This document shows positions 1-11,193 of a stretch of 64,000 nucleotides of DNA, one piece after another (the stretch's first letter is position 1; every line of letters begins with the position of its first letter). Origin of the DNA: Seison nebaliae (Eukaryota; Rotifera; Pararotatoria; Seisonacea; Seisonidae); contig JALJEE010000226.1 of assembly GCA_023231475.1 (NCBI GenBank), positions 40,169 through 104,168 on the forward strand, in the 5' to 3' direction. The notes beneath the pieces are model-generated. The model was not told the DNA's origin. It was given only the letters and a program-made list of their open reading frames with translations, and made no database searches. The translations under genes and the position numbers were made by a program.

Positions 1-2
1 AC

Positions 3-491
3 CATAAAACGAATGATGTCGTATCAAAAAGTCGATATTTGTATAATTCGTTGAATCGAACTCTTCGTCAGAATAAGAGCGATTTATTGAAAAAAGTAAA
101 TAAATGGAGTTTATCACGAAAGTTGTCTGGATATAAAACGACTGATATTATTCTCCATAAAACTAAAGAAGAAATTTCACTAAATAAATTGTACAGAAAT
201 CCGGCGGAAATCGATATCGATCCAGTGGAATCGACGGAAAGTGAACTTCGACAAGAAGTAGAAGAATTGAAACCGAATTTCATCGAAGATCTCGTAGATA
301 GTTCTTGTGGTGATCATCGATATGTGATCGTGGCACCACAGAATTATGTGTCACCACATTTTCCGTCAATAGACGATGAAACGGATAGTGAAGAATCGCA
401 TCAAATTTCCATTGGAATCAACAATACAGTGGAAGATATAATTGATAAAGTAACTGGACAAGCGATTGGAACGAAAGTTATGGAGGAATAA
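3..491 (+). CDS. 3' end of an unrecognised gene (partial, starts upstream of window)
   Basis: An open frame runs from the window edge to a TAA at 489-491, about 162 codons, with no ATG near its beginning, so it is the last exon of a gene that starts outside the window. The visible part is hydrophilic and charged. Its first half is Lys/Arg-rich (around NKSDLLKKVNKW), its second half acidic (DDETDSEESHQ). I see no signal peptide, membrane segment or recognisable domain. It converges on the PI4KB gene, with 212 bp between the two stop codons. The codon use matches the neighbouring genes. I do not recognise the family and assign no function. Confidence 0.6.
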   Translation, partial: HKTNDVVSKSRYLYNSLNRTLRQNKSDLLKKVNKWSLSRKLSGYKTTDIILHKTKEEISLNKLYRNPAEIDIDPVESTESELRQEVEELKPNFIEDLVDSSCGDHRYVIVAPQNYVSPHFPSIDDETDSEESHQISIGINNTVEDIIDKVTGQAIGTKVMEE

Positions 492-703
492 TTTTAATGA
501 TAATTAATCAATTGATTTTAATTGAAATTTTTAAGAGAAAAAAGAGAATTTGATTACAGATAAGTTTATTAATTGAATGAATTTTATAAAACGATTATTT
601 TAAAGAATAAATAAAATAAAGTTCAATGTTGAGATGATGAATGAGCAAGATGAATTATCGAAATCAATAATGTTGACATCGTCTAATATATATCGATAAT
701 CGT

Positions 704-2004
704 TCATTGTATCCCGTTAGTTGAGTATTGGAATTGATCGTATAATTTGGTGGTGAAGGAATAAAGAGAATCTTCTATCAACTTCTCCACTGTTATTTGC
801 AACTGATCATCAGTGGCACCTTTATGGAATCGTTGTTCTAATGCAATTAATGCTTGACGTGCTTGACTAGGTCCCCGACTGAAACATGGCAAAGATGGTG
901 TAGATAGAAGGCGAAGAGAACTATTTAAGGCGGATGTCGAATAAAAATCGAGATGAGAAGAACTTAATAGTTCAGTGTGGTCGGTTGCCGCATGGCAATT
1001 GGTATTGACATGATTAGTAATTGGTGATCGATAATCTTCATCAATTATCAGATAAACGATATCCACCAAATTCTTCAACGTCTCCCAATGCTTCCGTGCT
1101 GATACTAATGCTTTGAATATTAATTCTTTGTAGAGTCGATACATGTCACTTTTGACACCACCCATAATCTCCACGAATTCCGTCGTCAATTTAAAAGGCG
1201 ATTTTTCAAATCCCAAATTTTTGGGACTAGATGATAACATATATCCGAAATCAATATGGATAATATGTCCGTTCTCGTCTAATAAAATATTTCCGTTATG
1301 ACGATCTTTCACTTGGAGGAGATATGTGAGAACGGAATAACCGGCACACGATTTAACGAAATTGATTTGTGCTTCATGAAATGTAGATTCATTGGGATTA
1401 CCGAAATGAGATAAGAAATAATCATATAAATTCATCTGGTAATGTTTATGGATTTGATGGAGAGAAATAGTATTAAGAATTGGCTCGATCATTCCACAAT
1501 TGTGAGTAATGATAAGAATTCGATAAGGTCGAACATAAACGTCCACATCCTCCGCCTTCCAAATATCCAACAGACGTTGAGAGAGTTGATGGGCAAGATA
1601 TTCTTGACGCAAATCATCACCACATTTAACGATGGCAGCTAACAATTTCCACGATTCCAAGCCACCATATGGCGAAGATGCTCTGATACGTTTCTCTTTC
1701 AAATTGAATGGTTCTCGTAAAGCGAAGGCTGATGGATCGTTCGGATCGGATTTGATATTGGGAGCTCGTCTTTTCAAGTCTTCTGGTTTCTGTTGAATAA
1801 TCACATTTCTTAATTTCTCTGAATTATTCTCATTTAACTTCCTGTCTTCTTCCAATCCTTTTGTATGAATGATTTTAATGGAATTCTTCTCATTTTTCTT
1901 TTCATCCAATTTCAAATTATTTTCTTCATTTTTTATCATTTCCTTATCATTATCATCATTATGATTATTATTAATATTATTATTATTATTATTATTATTA
2001 TTTA

Positions 2005-2043
<39 letters not shown>

Positions 2044-4393
2044 CATAATTATCATAATTATTATTATTATTATTATTAAGTTTTACGGTTTTTTGATGGT
2101 GATGAATATTGTAGAATGAGGAGGAAGAAGAGAAATTGAAATTATTCATCGTATGATTCAGATGATCGTTCATCTCTGACGAATTATCTGATGACGATTG
2201 TGTTATTGAATATTGGATATTATTTAACGGAAATTGGAGAATGTTGTGCGAATCGTTATGATTCAACGATGTTATCGGTAATGACGAAACCGATTGACAT
2301 TCCGATGAAAACTTCAAACTGTTATGATCCGATAAATTATCCATCAAACGATTCCGCACATCCTTCGCCGACGTATATGAAGGATCGTTGACGATTGTGG
2401 AAATTGTCTGAATGTTGTTGGATGACAAGTGATGATTCATTGAATGATCTTTCTCCAACATCTTTAAACTTTGTCTTTCCGCCGTTGCACTGACAGCGAA
2501 GGATTTCATGGAAATCGAATCCGCTTCAAATTTCTTCTGTTGATAATTCTTCTCTGACAATCGAGGAGGTAATGACGAATAATTCGAACAATCATCACAC
2601 TCCACCACCTCCACATAAATGATGAACGGTGCCTTATCCTTCGAATTGAGTACAGCCGATGCATCATGAGCAATTCGAACTATATGATGATTATTCGAGT
2701 AGAGTGGGAGCCAAACTCTTGCTGGTAAATTCCAATTGATTCTCTCTAATTTAGCCACTAATTTCTGATTCTTTTCTTCTTTCGACATCGTCGATGGCAA
2801 TTGTTGTAATTCAAATCCGATATCCAACAACGATTGAACGAACTGAATTTCTGGTGCTAATTTCGAAGATTGACATTCACATCGTTCCAAATCCATTCCT
2901 GATAATATGACAGAAGAGGAACCCATAGAATGTAATGAGATATGTGATGTGGTCAAATCAGGTGACTGTCTCCGATAACAAGGACAACCATTATCGAATG
3001 CAGCACCTTTATCCAATTCTCCAAGAAATGTCGCCAATCTTTTTTTTCTTCTTTCGATTAAACGATCAGTAAATGTTGAATCAAATAATTGTTGTTCTTC
3101 TTCCAATTCGTGAAATCGATTCATTTTATTCTCCAAATCATTCGAATCATCACTACTATTCATCTCATCATTCGAATCATCATTTCTATTTAATTTATCA
3201 ATTTTATCCATTTGAAAATCATAATTTGATTTCATATGATTGGGTTGATTCGAATTCCTCAAATATTTCACAAAATCATCTTCGTACAATTTCTCGTGTA
3301 ACATCATCAAACGAAGACATAACGATAATTGAAAATGATGAACATTTTGACAATAAAATATATCCGTCGTCGTTCTCGTCAACGAATCCACCATCGGATA
3401 ATAACAATGATAATTCGATAGAAATTCTCTCAATAAATGATATTTCACGATCTCTTGATGTTCATATGATTCGATTGATGTCTGTTTTTTGTGAGTGACA
3501 GATTTATCATTATTCCGATGTCTCGATTTCGATTTCGAATTATTCTTACATAATGATTGTGATTGTTGATTCGAATATTGATCAATCGAATATGAATTCA
3601 TCAACCACAAACATCTTAACGAGAATTCGATGTCTTGAGAGCACCGGTATACTAGATAAGAATGGAGGATATGTGACATCGATTCCTTCATATATAAAAT
3701 GATTATTTGTGGTAAATAAAAATTCACTTCGAAATTATTGAATGAGAATAATCGATTTGCTAAATATAAGTGAACACCACGTTCTTTTGATGTCGTCAAA
3801 TAATACATCAGAATATGAATGGTGAAACATTCCGATTCGAATAATCTTAATAATCCCGATTGTCCACAAAGATAATTTTCTCCTTCTTCTTTTTCGTCTT
3901 TATCGTCTTTTTTCCCACAAACTCTTCTTTCCAAATTCTCATTTTGTTTATCAGAAATATTTCTTTTAAAATTTTCTTTTCTTTCCAAATCTTCACAATT
4001 TTTCCTTTTACAATTGTCATTTTCCTTTACACAATTCTCTTTTTGGAAAATTTCATTTTGTTTTTCAAAATTTTGAGATTTTTTTTTTTCGGATTCTTCA
4101 CAATTTTTTCTCGGGGAATTTTCACAATTTTTTCTCGGGGAATTTTCACAATTTTTTTTTAATGAATTTTCACAATTTTGTCTTTGAGAAATTTCAATTT
4201 GTTTTTCACAATTCTTCTTTTCGATATTTTCATTTTGTTCTTTCTCACAATTTATGTCTTCGATATTCTCGTTTGTTCTCCTTCTCGAATCATCGTCATA
4301 AACAAATTGAATTCGATTGAATCCACATTGGACATTGGATGGTAGAATGACTTTTGTATTTCTTATTTCATTTTTCCGATCCATATCAATCAT
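704..4393 (-). CDS. PI4KB: Phosphatidylinositol 4-kinase beta (single exon, 1229 aa)
   Basis: The enzyme phosphorylates phosphatidylinositol at the 4-position to make the Golgi PI4P pool (fly homologue: four wheel drive). One intronless frame of 1229 codons from ATG to TAG-class stop. A helical lipid-kinase-unique region is visible at about residues 175-290. The C-terminal kinase domain has SPYGGLESWKLLA followed by VKCGDDLRQE, the catalytic loop KDRHNGNILLDE near residue 1030, the metal-binding IHIDFGYMLSSSPKNLGFE near 1046, and the family-typical end TTKLYDQFQYSTNGI. The family is usually about 800 residues. The extra length is disordered sequence: Cys-Glu-Asn-rich short repeats near residues 40-130 and a long poly-Asn tract near 780-810 between the helical and kinase parts. 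Kinase identity is near certain; whether the low-complexity inserts are fully exonic is less sure. Confidence 0.95.
1960..2080. repeat. Coding ATT/GTT trinucleotide microsatellite (poly-Asn)
   Basis: About 120 bp of ATT repeats followed by twelve or so GTT units and then ATT/ATA units on the plus strand. On the minus strand, in the PI4KB frame, it reads almost entirely as asparagine codons (AAT and AAC). It also creates a spurious poly-Ile/Val open frame on the plus strand. Confidence 0.9.
3990..4275 (-). repeat. Short degenerate repeat in the PI4KB N-terminal region
   Basis: Repeated units of about 10-11 codons with the core KNCENS or KNCEN (for example RKNCENSP twice in a row). The plus strand shows the same thing as recurring TTTTCACAATTTTTTCT-like blocks. 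It makes the N-terminus Cys-, Asn- and Glu-rich, and it varies by near-identical copying of one unit. Confidence 0.75.
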
Positions 4394-5215
4394 CGGTCAT
4401 ACTAATCCCGATGACCAAAATTATTCTTCTTTTTTTAAAAAAATTAAATTACATTTGTTCGCTAATGAATCTTCAAAGCAAATTACATCATTCATTTCCC
4501 ATACAAAGATTGTCTATATGTGTGTGTGTGTGTGTTTGTGTATAATATGGGTGTCCAACTCTTTTTTACCTTTTCTCAAAAAATAAATAAGGAGAAGATA
4601 TGAAATTTTTTTATTTTAATTATGAATGAATTTTATTAAGACTCTTCTTTTCTGAATTAGATAATAAAATTGAGTGATCCATCTGTTGATTGATTGTTAA
4701 TAATAATCGTAAAAAAAGTAAATATAATAAATTTTATTAATTTATGAAGAAAAAATATTTTCAAAGAGAATATAATTGTCGAATTTTCAGAAAGAAAACA
4801 TGAAATTTGAATAAATTACCAAAATTATTTTTTTGAATTTTACGCTAATTTCCCTTCCAAATATCTCTCCTTATTCCAATCAAAAAAAATCAGAAAATTC
4901 AAATTTATTTTAATGATTTTGTTGATACAACAAGAGATTTGTGACATAATTCAATTATTCAACTAATTCATGGAGAGGATGATGAAAATGAGATGAGGAA
5001 GATGTACTGTGATGGAGAGAAATAATTAAAAACAATTTGGTCTTCAACTTAAAATTTGAAATTACAACAAAATTATTAAAATAAATTTTAAACAGTATTC
5101 TCCAAATTCTAAGAGACAACGATTACTATGCAACATATAAAAATAAATTATCATATCAAATTTTTTCCTTAATTTTCACTCGTGCTTTCTATCTACGTTC
5201 TTTCTTCTCATTCAT
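4394..5215. other. Non-coding interval between PI4KB start and NT5C2 stop, with a (GT)n tract
   Basis: This holds the PI4KB 5' flank, the 3' flank of the NT5C2-type gene and a GT dinucleotide run at about 4518-4541. The rest is AT-rich with poly-A and poly-T runs. I see no additional gene. Confidence 0.6.
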
Positions 5216-7221
5216 TCAATGATGAATAGTAGATTCGTGAGGCATCGACGTGGTTTCCGTCGTACGGAAAGGATAGAACAACGGATAATAAATTAGATTG
5301 AAACATGTAGACGCATATAAATCTGCATATCTTATCATTTGGGAAGCGAAATGAGTTGGACGATTATATGATCGTAGAAGTGATCCCATTTGTTTTGGAT
5401 AGCAATTTTCCATTTCCTTCAAAATCTCTTTTAATCTATTATTCATGTCTTCCATCTCTTTTTGCTGTTCTGTCGTCAATTTACTTGATGAATCACAATG
5501 GAGAAATCGATTCGATATTGATTCATTCAATTCATCATATTCTTTGTACAGTTTCGGATTTGCTTGCCAATATGCTACTTCATCCAACAATTCTGGTATT
5601 AAAAGGAATGTCCTCCATCCATGTAACTTCTTCGATTTTAGTACATCACCAAAAACATGATCTCCAACATATAAAACATCTTTTCCATCTGCTCCCATTC
5701 CCTTCACTAAAATATCGACATTTCCTTTCGAATACACTTTCCCCGACAATAACGGTCCTTCATGTAATCCAATCTTCAACTTCTTCGTCCCCTAAAAATA
5801 GTTTTAGTTCAAACTAATATCAACACAATATGAACCGTATGAATTTCTCGAAACAATGATGATTTCTCAAAAAATGCTGGTTTCATGGCATCGACGATGA
5901 TTATATCGAAATATTCCCTCCAATTCTTCTGCTCACTCGTTAATATATACGACATGATACTATCAGTATAATCATAAGGTGAATTTGTTAAGAGAAATGT
6001 CTTTCTCCCATTTTCCCGTAATCTTTTTTGAAGAGAATTTATGTTTTAAAAAAATTCAAAAACATTTTTAACCGATCTAAATAAATTGCTAATTTTGGTT
6101 CCTTGTCTAAAAATTTTTCGATGTTTTTCACCGTATAATTTTTAATAATTCCCTTCACAAACCAATTTCCTTTCAATTATGAGATATTTTAAAAAATTAA
6201 CTGCATTATGAACATAGTCGATGGTATGTCGAATATCCATACAGATGTCATGATAATAAATTCTCGTATCTTTTCCCTTACATAAAATGAATGTCTCATA
6301 TCTATTTGCATGAATTATTCAACATGAATAACAAACGAAACTTATTCTCATTTCTATTTTGCTTCTCAAAATATTCAATGACGCACGCGACCGCGTAGAT
6401 TTCTGAATAAAAAATAGAGGCAAATAAATCATTAATGAATTCCAACCTGGTAGATGGTATAACGTACTCATGACGAAAATTCGGTCAGGTGTAAAACCGA
6501 TAAATTGATTTGGATAATAAATTGAAATTTCTTCACTGAATTAATTCAGACAATTAAACACTTCAAAAATTAATTGGATATATATCGAAACTCGTTTAAT
6601 TTCCGCAATCCATGGAATGCCATCGTTATATTTCCGTAAGCATCTGTTTTCAATAAATTTCCATAATCTTTATCTAACCATATACCTCTGAGAAAAAAAT
6701 AAAACAATTAAAAAATATTTCTCTATTCTTATTATATATATCTATATCTTATTCATTCTAATTAAAAATTGAAAAAATTGAAAAATATTTTCGAAAGTTG
6801 GAAAGAAAAATTAAAATGTTTCTTAAAATTTTTTAAAATTGATAAAACGGAGAATGAGAACAATTAACCTGACAGGAAAGTTGTCTTGATAATTGGGATA
6901 TGTTTCTTTAATAATTTTCGGATATCCATAAGCCACGACCAAATGATTCATTACTTCATTATATACTAATTGTTCAAAATCAGGAGATTTGTAATCTGAA
7001 AATGTTTTTTTTACAAAATTAAAATTTCTTATCTTTTAAATGTTGAACGTGCTAATGTATAATCCATATCGAATCCGATAAATTTTAATGATAACATATC
7101 CACTGGACGATTAACGAAAATCCTAAAGAGAATAAATTTTTAGGATAATTTGGAAAGAAAACCTTTTGATCGGTTCTCGGCGACTCGATTGGTCGCTACC
7201 TCTAGTCTCCAAATCACTCAT
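5216..7221 (-). CDS. NT5C2: Cytosolic purine 5'-nucleotidase, NT5C2-like (multi-exon)
   Basis: This HAD-superfamily phosphatase hydrolyses IMP/GMP-type nucleoside monophosphates in the cytosol. The start ATG is 7219-7221 (MSDLETRG). Exons resolved at the 5' end are 7163-7221, 7049-7122 and 6869-6995. Further small exons follow, and the long last exon ends at 5216. Introns are about 32-70 nt. Joined exons give the nucleophile motif GFDMDYTLAHYKSPDF, the second motif LLTNSPYDYTDSIMSYIL, then VDAMKPAFF, the acidic motif KDVLYVGDHVFGDVLKSKK and the NT5C2-type end SMPHESTIHH. The internal KTDAYGN and GWRTFLLIPEL stretches also match the family. All HAD catalytic motifs are present. It is divergent from the membrane-protein cluster to its right. 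Confidence 0.92.
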
Positions 7222-8399
7222 TTTCGGAATAATTAGAAAGAAATTTCTCGAAATTTTATCGAATGACCAAATTGAATTGTCGTTCGGTATTTATGTAATG
7301 GCTGTGTATATTTGAAGATGTGAGAACAGATAACTCAATACAGATTGTGGACTTTAATGATGTGTGTTCTTTGAAAAGAATTTAATTAAAATCATTTCAT
7401 TATCTTGACGGAAGATTCTTTACTTTTCTTCTTTTGATTAATATTTCGACAAATTTTTTTCGTAAATTACAACTCAATCCTTCTGACAGGAATTCATCGA
7501 AAGATTTACTACATTCTTTCTCTTGAATTATTAGCTCGCACCTTTTCTTGATATTTTGATTTCTTTCTCATTTTATACATTTCTTTTCCGAATTTTTACC
7601 AATCACAAAATGTTTTATTCAACGTATGTCTTCACTCTCTGAATGTTTGTGAGAAATTTTGATTAATCAGAATCTTTTATTAATTTCCTTCTCCATCTAT
7701 ACATCTGACAATTTTCAAGGTCTCATTATTTCCCCCATTCAACTCTTTGCTTTATGTTTTATTTGCACAATAATATATTTATTCCTATTTAATTATTTCT
7801 CCATAAACCTAAATACAGTTTCACACTTTATTGTTTCTCGTCTTCAAATTATTGATTCTCTACTTAAATACCTACTACTCATCGAGTAAGAACTCGATGA
7901 ATAAGAATTAAGACCCATATTAGAAGAATTGCTCCATAGATATAATTATCATTTTTCATATTATTCGGAGAAATAATACAAATATTATTTACTCTCACTT
8001 TCCATTATCTCTTCTCAATTAAAGTTTTTATTCACTGTGAAAGTAACTTATGTATATCCTTCGAACATTATGTTTCTATTTGAAAATAAATGGTTAATTA
8101 ATTACAGTATGATTTCAAATATTTTAAATTCACTATAATTATTGTAGAAATCTGATAGTTGCTAGCTCTGGTTATTGTATTTTTAAAAAAATTGAGCTAA
8201 AATTTGAAACATTGGTACATTGTTTATTATTAACTGTTGTATAATTGTTAATGTTTTCTGGTAACCTAGGAATTTGTTTTCTGATAATAGCAAAATAGAA
8301 TGAAATAAATCAATTAAAACCGGAAGTCTCAACCATAATTGAGTTAGAATTCTAGAAATTTTTGTTCGGGTTTTAGTGAAGAGAAATAAGAAATTTCAG
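7222..8399. other. Intergenic region left of the tail-anchored cluster
   Basis: AT-rich sequence carrying the NT5C2 5' flank and presumably the promoter of the plus-strand cluster. A hydrophobic frame without ATG (about 7659-7889) is present but lacks other support. A short ATG with a GT donor in phase 1 occurs at 8251-8261 and could be an upstream exon, but this is weak. Confidence 0.4.
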
Positions 8400-8428
8400 G
8401 ATTTGAATGAATATGATCATCCTGACAA
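8400..8428 (+). other. Candidate short shared first coding exon for the tail-anchored cluster
   Basis: A TTTCAG acceptor ends at 8399 and a GTGAGT donor starts at 8429, bounding 29 nt. The exon contains an ATG at 8407 that reads MNMIILT and leaves the exon in phase 1. Phase 1 is what the acceptors of five downstream terminal exons need. This is inferred from splice consensus and phase only. Confidence 0.25.
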
Positions 8429-8530
8429 GTGAGTTCAATTATAATCTTTCCATATTACTTTTCAGTTGAATTTTTTAATTCACCTTCTTTTCTTCTATTA
8501 TTCTATTTTGTCTTTCTTTCCCTCTACCCA

Positions 8531-8728
8531 ATGTACACCTTAACAGAAGATTTATATTCTAAAAGGGAAGTTGAAACATTAGCAGACTTAGAAAACCAAA
8601 TGAATAAAATTCCTGACCGAAATTTCCTGTGCAGTAAGTTGAGTATGGAGACTGTGATTAGTTTTACTTTATTCGGCTTTCTAATATCCGTCGGATTAAC
8701 ATTGCTCATACTCACTAAAGTTAAATGA
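8531..8728 (+). CDS. Small tail-anchored membrane protein / alternative tail exon 1
   Basis: 65 codons from ATG 8531 to TGA 8728. Alternatively it is a terminal exon starting at 8547, after a strong pyrimidine tract and ACAG acceptor, in phase 1. The protein is a charged, helical cytosolic segment (DLYSKREVETLADLENQMNK) followed by a C-terminal hydrophobic helix (TVISFTLFGFLISVGLTLLI) and only a few residues (TKVK). This is the layout of a tail-anchored SNARE-like or ER/Golgi membrane protein. AATAAA follows about 15 bp after the stop, consistent with a 3' terminal exon. No family recognised. Confidence 0.45.
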   Translation: MYTLTEDLYSKREVETLADLENQMNKIPDRNFLCSKLSMETVISFTLFGFLISVGLTLLILTKVK

Positions 8729-9292
8729 ATTGACTATGCCTTGAATAAATTGATCTTCTTTTTCATCCTAAACTTATTAAGTCAAAAATAAATCTCGTTA
8801 CATTACGTAACATTCTGAAAGCCGAGATCTAAAATGTTTTGTTACATTCCTTCAACATAGAAACAGAACGTCAACTGATATTGATGAAAAATGGAAAATT
8901 TTAAGTTTATTTTAAAATTAAGTTCATAAAAAAAAGTACAATTATCGAATTCGTTAAGTGTTTTGAGTTTCATATTGTTGTTTAAAATCATGGGTACTCT
9001 ATCATCTCTTATTATCAGTTACTGTTACAAGAAGTTTTCTTTAGAAGTTTTAGAAATGGATTAGAAAATTTGGAAATAAGAAAATTACCATCAAATTAAT
9101 ATTGTTGATGGAATCCAATACCTTGACCATAGTGAAATTGTATGAATAAATAAAATTTAAAGTAAACGGGTTGAAAATTTATTTTTTTTTTATTTGGGAT
9201 TCTGATTTAATTTTTTTGCTGTAACGTTATAATTATCATTGTGCACCGTAAGTGCACCAATAATATATCTCCAATAAATACAGACGAAAGAA
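8729..9292. other. Spacer between tail exons 1 and 2
   Basis: 564 bp of AT-rich sequence with a polyadenylation signal near 8743. A duplicated GTGCACC motif sits near 9241-9260, just before the next open frame. No coding sequence is supported here. Confidence 0.5.
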
Positions 9293-9589
9293 ATGTTTTT
9301 CGATGTATATGAACTTCATGATGAAATTATTAGAGATGACGATCTTTTAACTACTTTGGCGTTAACGAGTCGTCGAGGTCATTTGCATGAAGGTTCCCAT
9401 GGTATGGCTCAAATGGAGAGAAATCGGGATATTGGATTCCTAGACCAAATATATTTCTTGAGACAACTCAAAGAAGCTGCACTATATTGTCTTTATAATT
9501 ATATTAAGCGATCTATTTTGTTTATTTTGTCGATATCGATTGTTTTGATACTAATTTCTTATTTTCTAGAAATAGTTCCATGTATCTAA
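9293..9589 (+). CDS. Small tail-anchored membrane protein / alternative tail exon 2
   Basis: 98 codons from ATG. The front is charged and possibly coiled (ELHDEIIRDDDLL, FLRQLKEAAL). The end is a strongly hydrophobic helix (SILFILSISIVLILISYFL) with a six-residue luminal tail. An ACAG acceptor ends at 9284; read from it the frame is phase 0, unlike the other members. A weaker AAAG acceptor three codons later would give phase 1. An AATAAA lies about 40 bp after the stop. Same layout as its neighbours; family not recognised. Confidence 0.45.
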   Translation: MFFDVYELHDEIIRDDDLLTTLALTSRRGHLHEGSHGMAQMERNRDIGFLDQIYFLRQLKEAALYCLYNYIKRSILFILSISIVLILISYFLEIVPCI

Positions 9590-9677
9590 ATACTTTCAAC
9601 ATGAACTGAATGAGATTAAAAATATTTTAATAAAAAATTTCTTATTCTCAACTTCTTTCATATTTAATAAGGAGAAA

Positions 9678-9998
9678 ATGTTATTAGGAAATGAAATTAT
9701 TCTCATTTCCAATTTCTTTTATTTAATGAATTATTACACCGAATATTCAGAAATCAACAAATGGTGGGGTGTCTCTTCAATGACTTGGGCGACTGGCAGT
9801 TTCTTATTAGGTTGCACGTCGGCCTTATTCGTCTTGAGACGTTTCAGTGAAAAACTTTATTTGACGAATAAGGAAGCACATAAATTAGCTATCGTTACTC
9901 GAAATTTACCTACAACAGGACAAAAAATACTTGGCGCCAAGAAGAAAAAGAGATCGAAATTTATCAGAACGATGAAAAAGAAAAAACCAAAATTTTGA
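9678..9998 (+). CDS. Small membrane protein with basic C-terminus / alternative tail exon 3
   Basis: 106 codons from ATG 9678, or a terminal exon from the TTCAG acceptor ending near 9750 (phase 1, just before EINKWWGV). One clear membrane helix (MTWATGSFLLGCTSALFVL) is followed by about 50 hydrophilic residues ending in an extremely basic stretch (KKKKRSKF, KKKKPKF). If the ATG at 9678 is used there is a second, N-terminal hydrophobic segment. It differs from the other members because the membrane segment is not at the C-terminus. The function is unknown. Confidence 0.4.
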   Translation: MLLGNEIILISNFFYLMNYYTEYSEINKWWGVSSMTWATGSFLLGCTSALFVLRRFSEKLYLTNKEAHKLAIVTRNLPTTGQKILGAKKKKRSKFIRTMKKKKPKF

Positions 9999-10420
9999 AG
10001 AAATTATCGATCGGAAATCGATTAAATTATAATTATAATTTTACATGTCTCATTATTTCCATCACTTTATTGCCTAATTGATAATTCAGATTTGAAATTT
10101 AAATCAATCTTAAATTTATTTCGTGTGAAACTGATCAGATTTTTTAGTTTCTGTGTAGTAAATAATAATAACGTTATTACAAGTAATGAACTGAATTCGT
10201 TGAGAATGGAAGCATTGAGGAATCTTTTCTGGAATTCATTGGGAAATTAATTTTCTTGAAGTTGGATTGAAAGAATTGATTCAATTGAAATAAAATGGTT
10301 TTGTTCTTTATCTTTAGATAGTTCATTAGTTCTTTGTTTTGTATATTGTAAAAGTTTCAATTTTTTTTCGTTAATTTCCTTTTTCTTTTCTATTTTGTAC
10401 ATGACTATTTTGTAATTGCT
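9999..10420. other. Spacer between tail exons 3 and 4
   Basis: 422 bp of AT-rich sequence. The last 70 bp form a long pyrimidine-rich tract directly before the next open frame, as expected for a splice acceptor. Nothing else is seen. Confidence 0.5.
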
Positions 10421-11005
10421 ATGACAGTAGCCAAATCAGGCAGAAAAATTGGTCGACCTGTAAAACATGCGAAGAAGATAATGTCCCTCCAACATTGTGA
10501 TGAGGCAACTCAGAACGATCTTTCATCCATGACTTCACTAGAGAATTTGAATTCATTACGAAAGTGTAAATCGGAATCTGATACTATTATCGCTCGATCC
10601 GACGATACAACTTTTGTGACGAATTATGATAAGAAGGATCTTCTCCATTTACAAGACAATTATTCGATTGAATTACCTTGTCGATTATTTAATCAAGAAC
10701 GTTTCCATGAGAATAAAAAGTATTTGTGTAAACAATTTCCTTTAGTTGATAGACCAGATTATTATGAAGATGAAGCGACAGATGGGAAATTATTCGATTT
10801 GAAAGAAAATGAAACAGTTAATAAGACGACAAATGATACAGCAATCCCAATGACACAAGATGTCGAAGGAAATAACTTAAATTTGAATAACGCGAACGGT
10901 GAAGAGGAAACTCATTGTAATTTTACACTTCAAATAATCTTAACGGTTGTAGCAATCGTAACTCTAATATTTACACTTGTAATCATAATTAAAGTGCGTG
11001 ATTAA
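10421..11005 (+). CDS. Tail-anchored membrane protein, 194 aa / alternative tail exon 4
   Basis: 194 codons from ATG 10421 to TAA. The long N-terminal part is hydrophilic. It begins with a basic GRKIGRPVKHAKK stretch that resembles an AT-hook core, then becomes acidic and Asn/Thr-rich. The C-terminus is one hydrophobic helix (LQIILTVVAIVTLIFTLVIII) with four residues after it (KVRD). A long pyrimidine tract and an ATGACAG acceptor at 10421-10427 overlap the ATG. Spliced use would give phase 1 and remove that ATG. No homologue recognised. The basic motif may simply be a cytosolic polybasic patch. Confidence 0.5.
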   Translation: MTVAKSGRKIGRPVKHAKKIMSLQHCDEATQNDLSSMTSLENLNSLRKCKSESDTIIARSDDTTFVTNYDKKDLLHLQDNYSIELPCRLFNQERFHENKKYLCKQFPLVDRPDYYEDEATDGKLFDLKENETVNKTTNDTAIPMTQDVEGNNLNLNNANGEEETHCNFTLQIILTVVAIVTLIFTLVIIIKVRD

Positions 11006-11193
11006 ATTCACCAAATTGACATTGTAATGAAAATTATTGATTTCTTTTTTTCACTTATTCTTTTTCCTCTCTCTCATCTCATTTCTCTTAAATTCTTTCT
11101 GAACTGATGGAGCGAAGTTTGTAAATTAGAATAAATTAAACTAAACTTGTTTCGCCAGTATCGGAAATCGATGAACACGATGTGATTTCTGTG

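Noticed and set aside
1865-2119. 84-codon plus-strand frame of poly-Ile and poly-Val
   Set aside because: Antisense reading of the poly-Asn microsatellite in PI4KB; pure repeat artefact.
3860-4162. 100-codon Phe/Ile-rich frame resembling a membrane protein
   Set aside because: Antisense of the Lys/Glu/Asn-rich repeat in PI4KB; A-rich coding DNA gives F/I-rich complements.
7659-7889. Hydrophobic plus-strand frame, 76 codons
   Set aside because: Begins with TTG rather than ATG, no convincing acceptor, AT-driven hydrophobicity.
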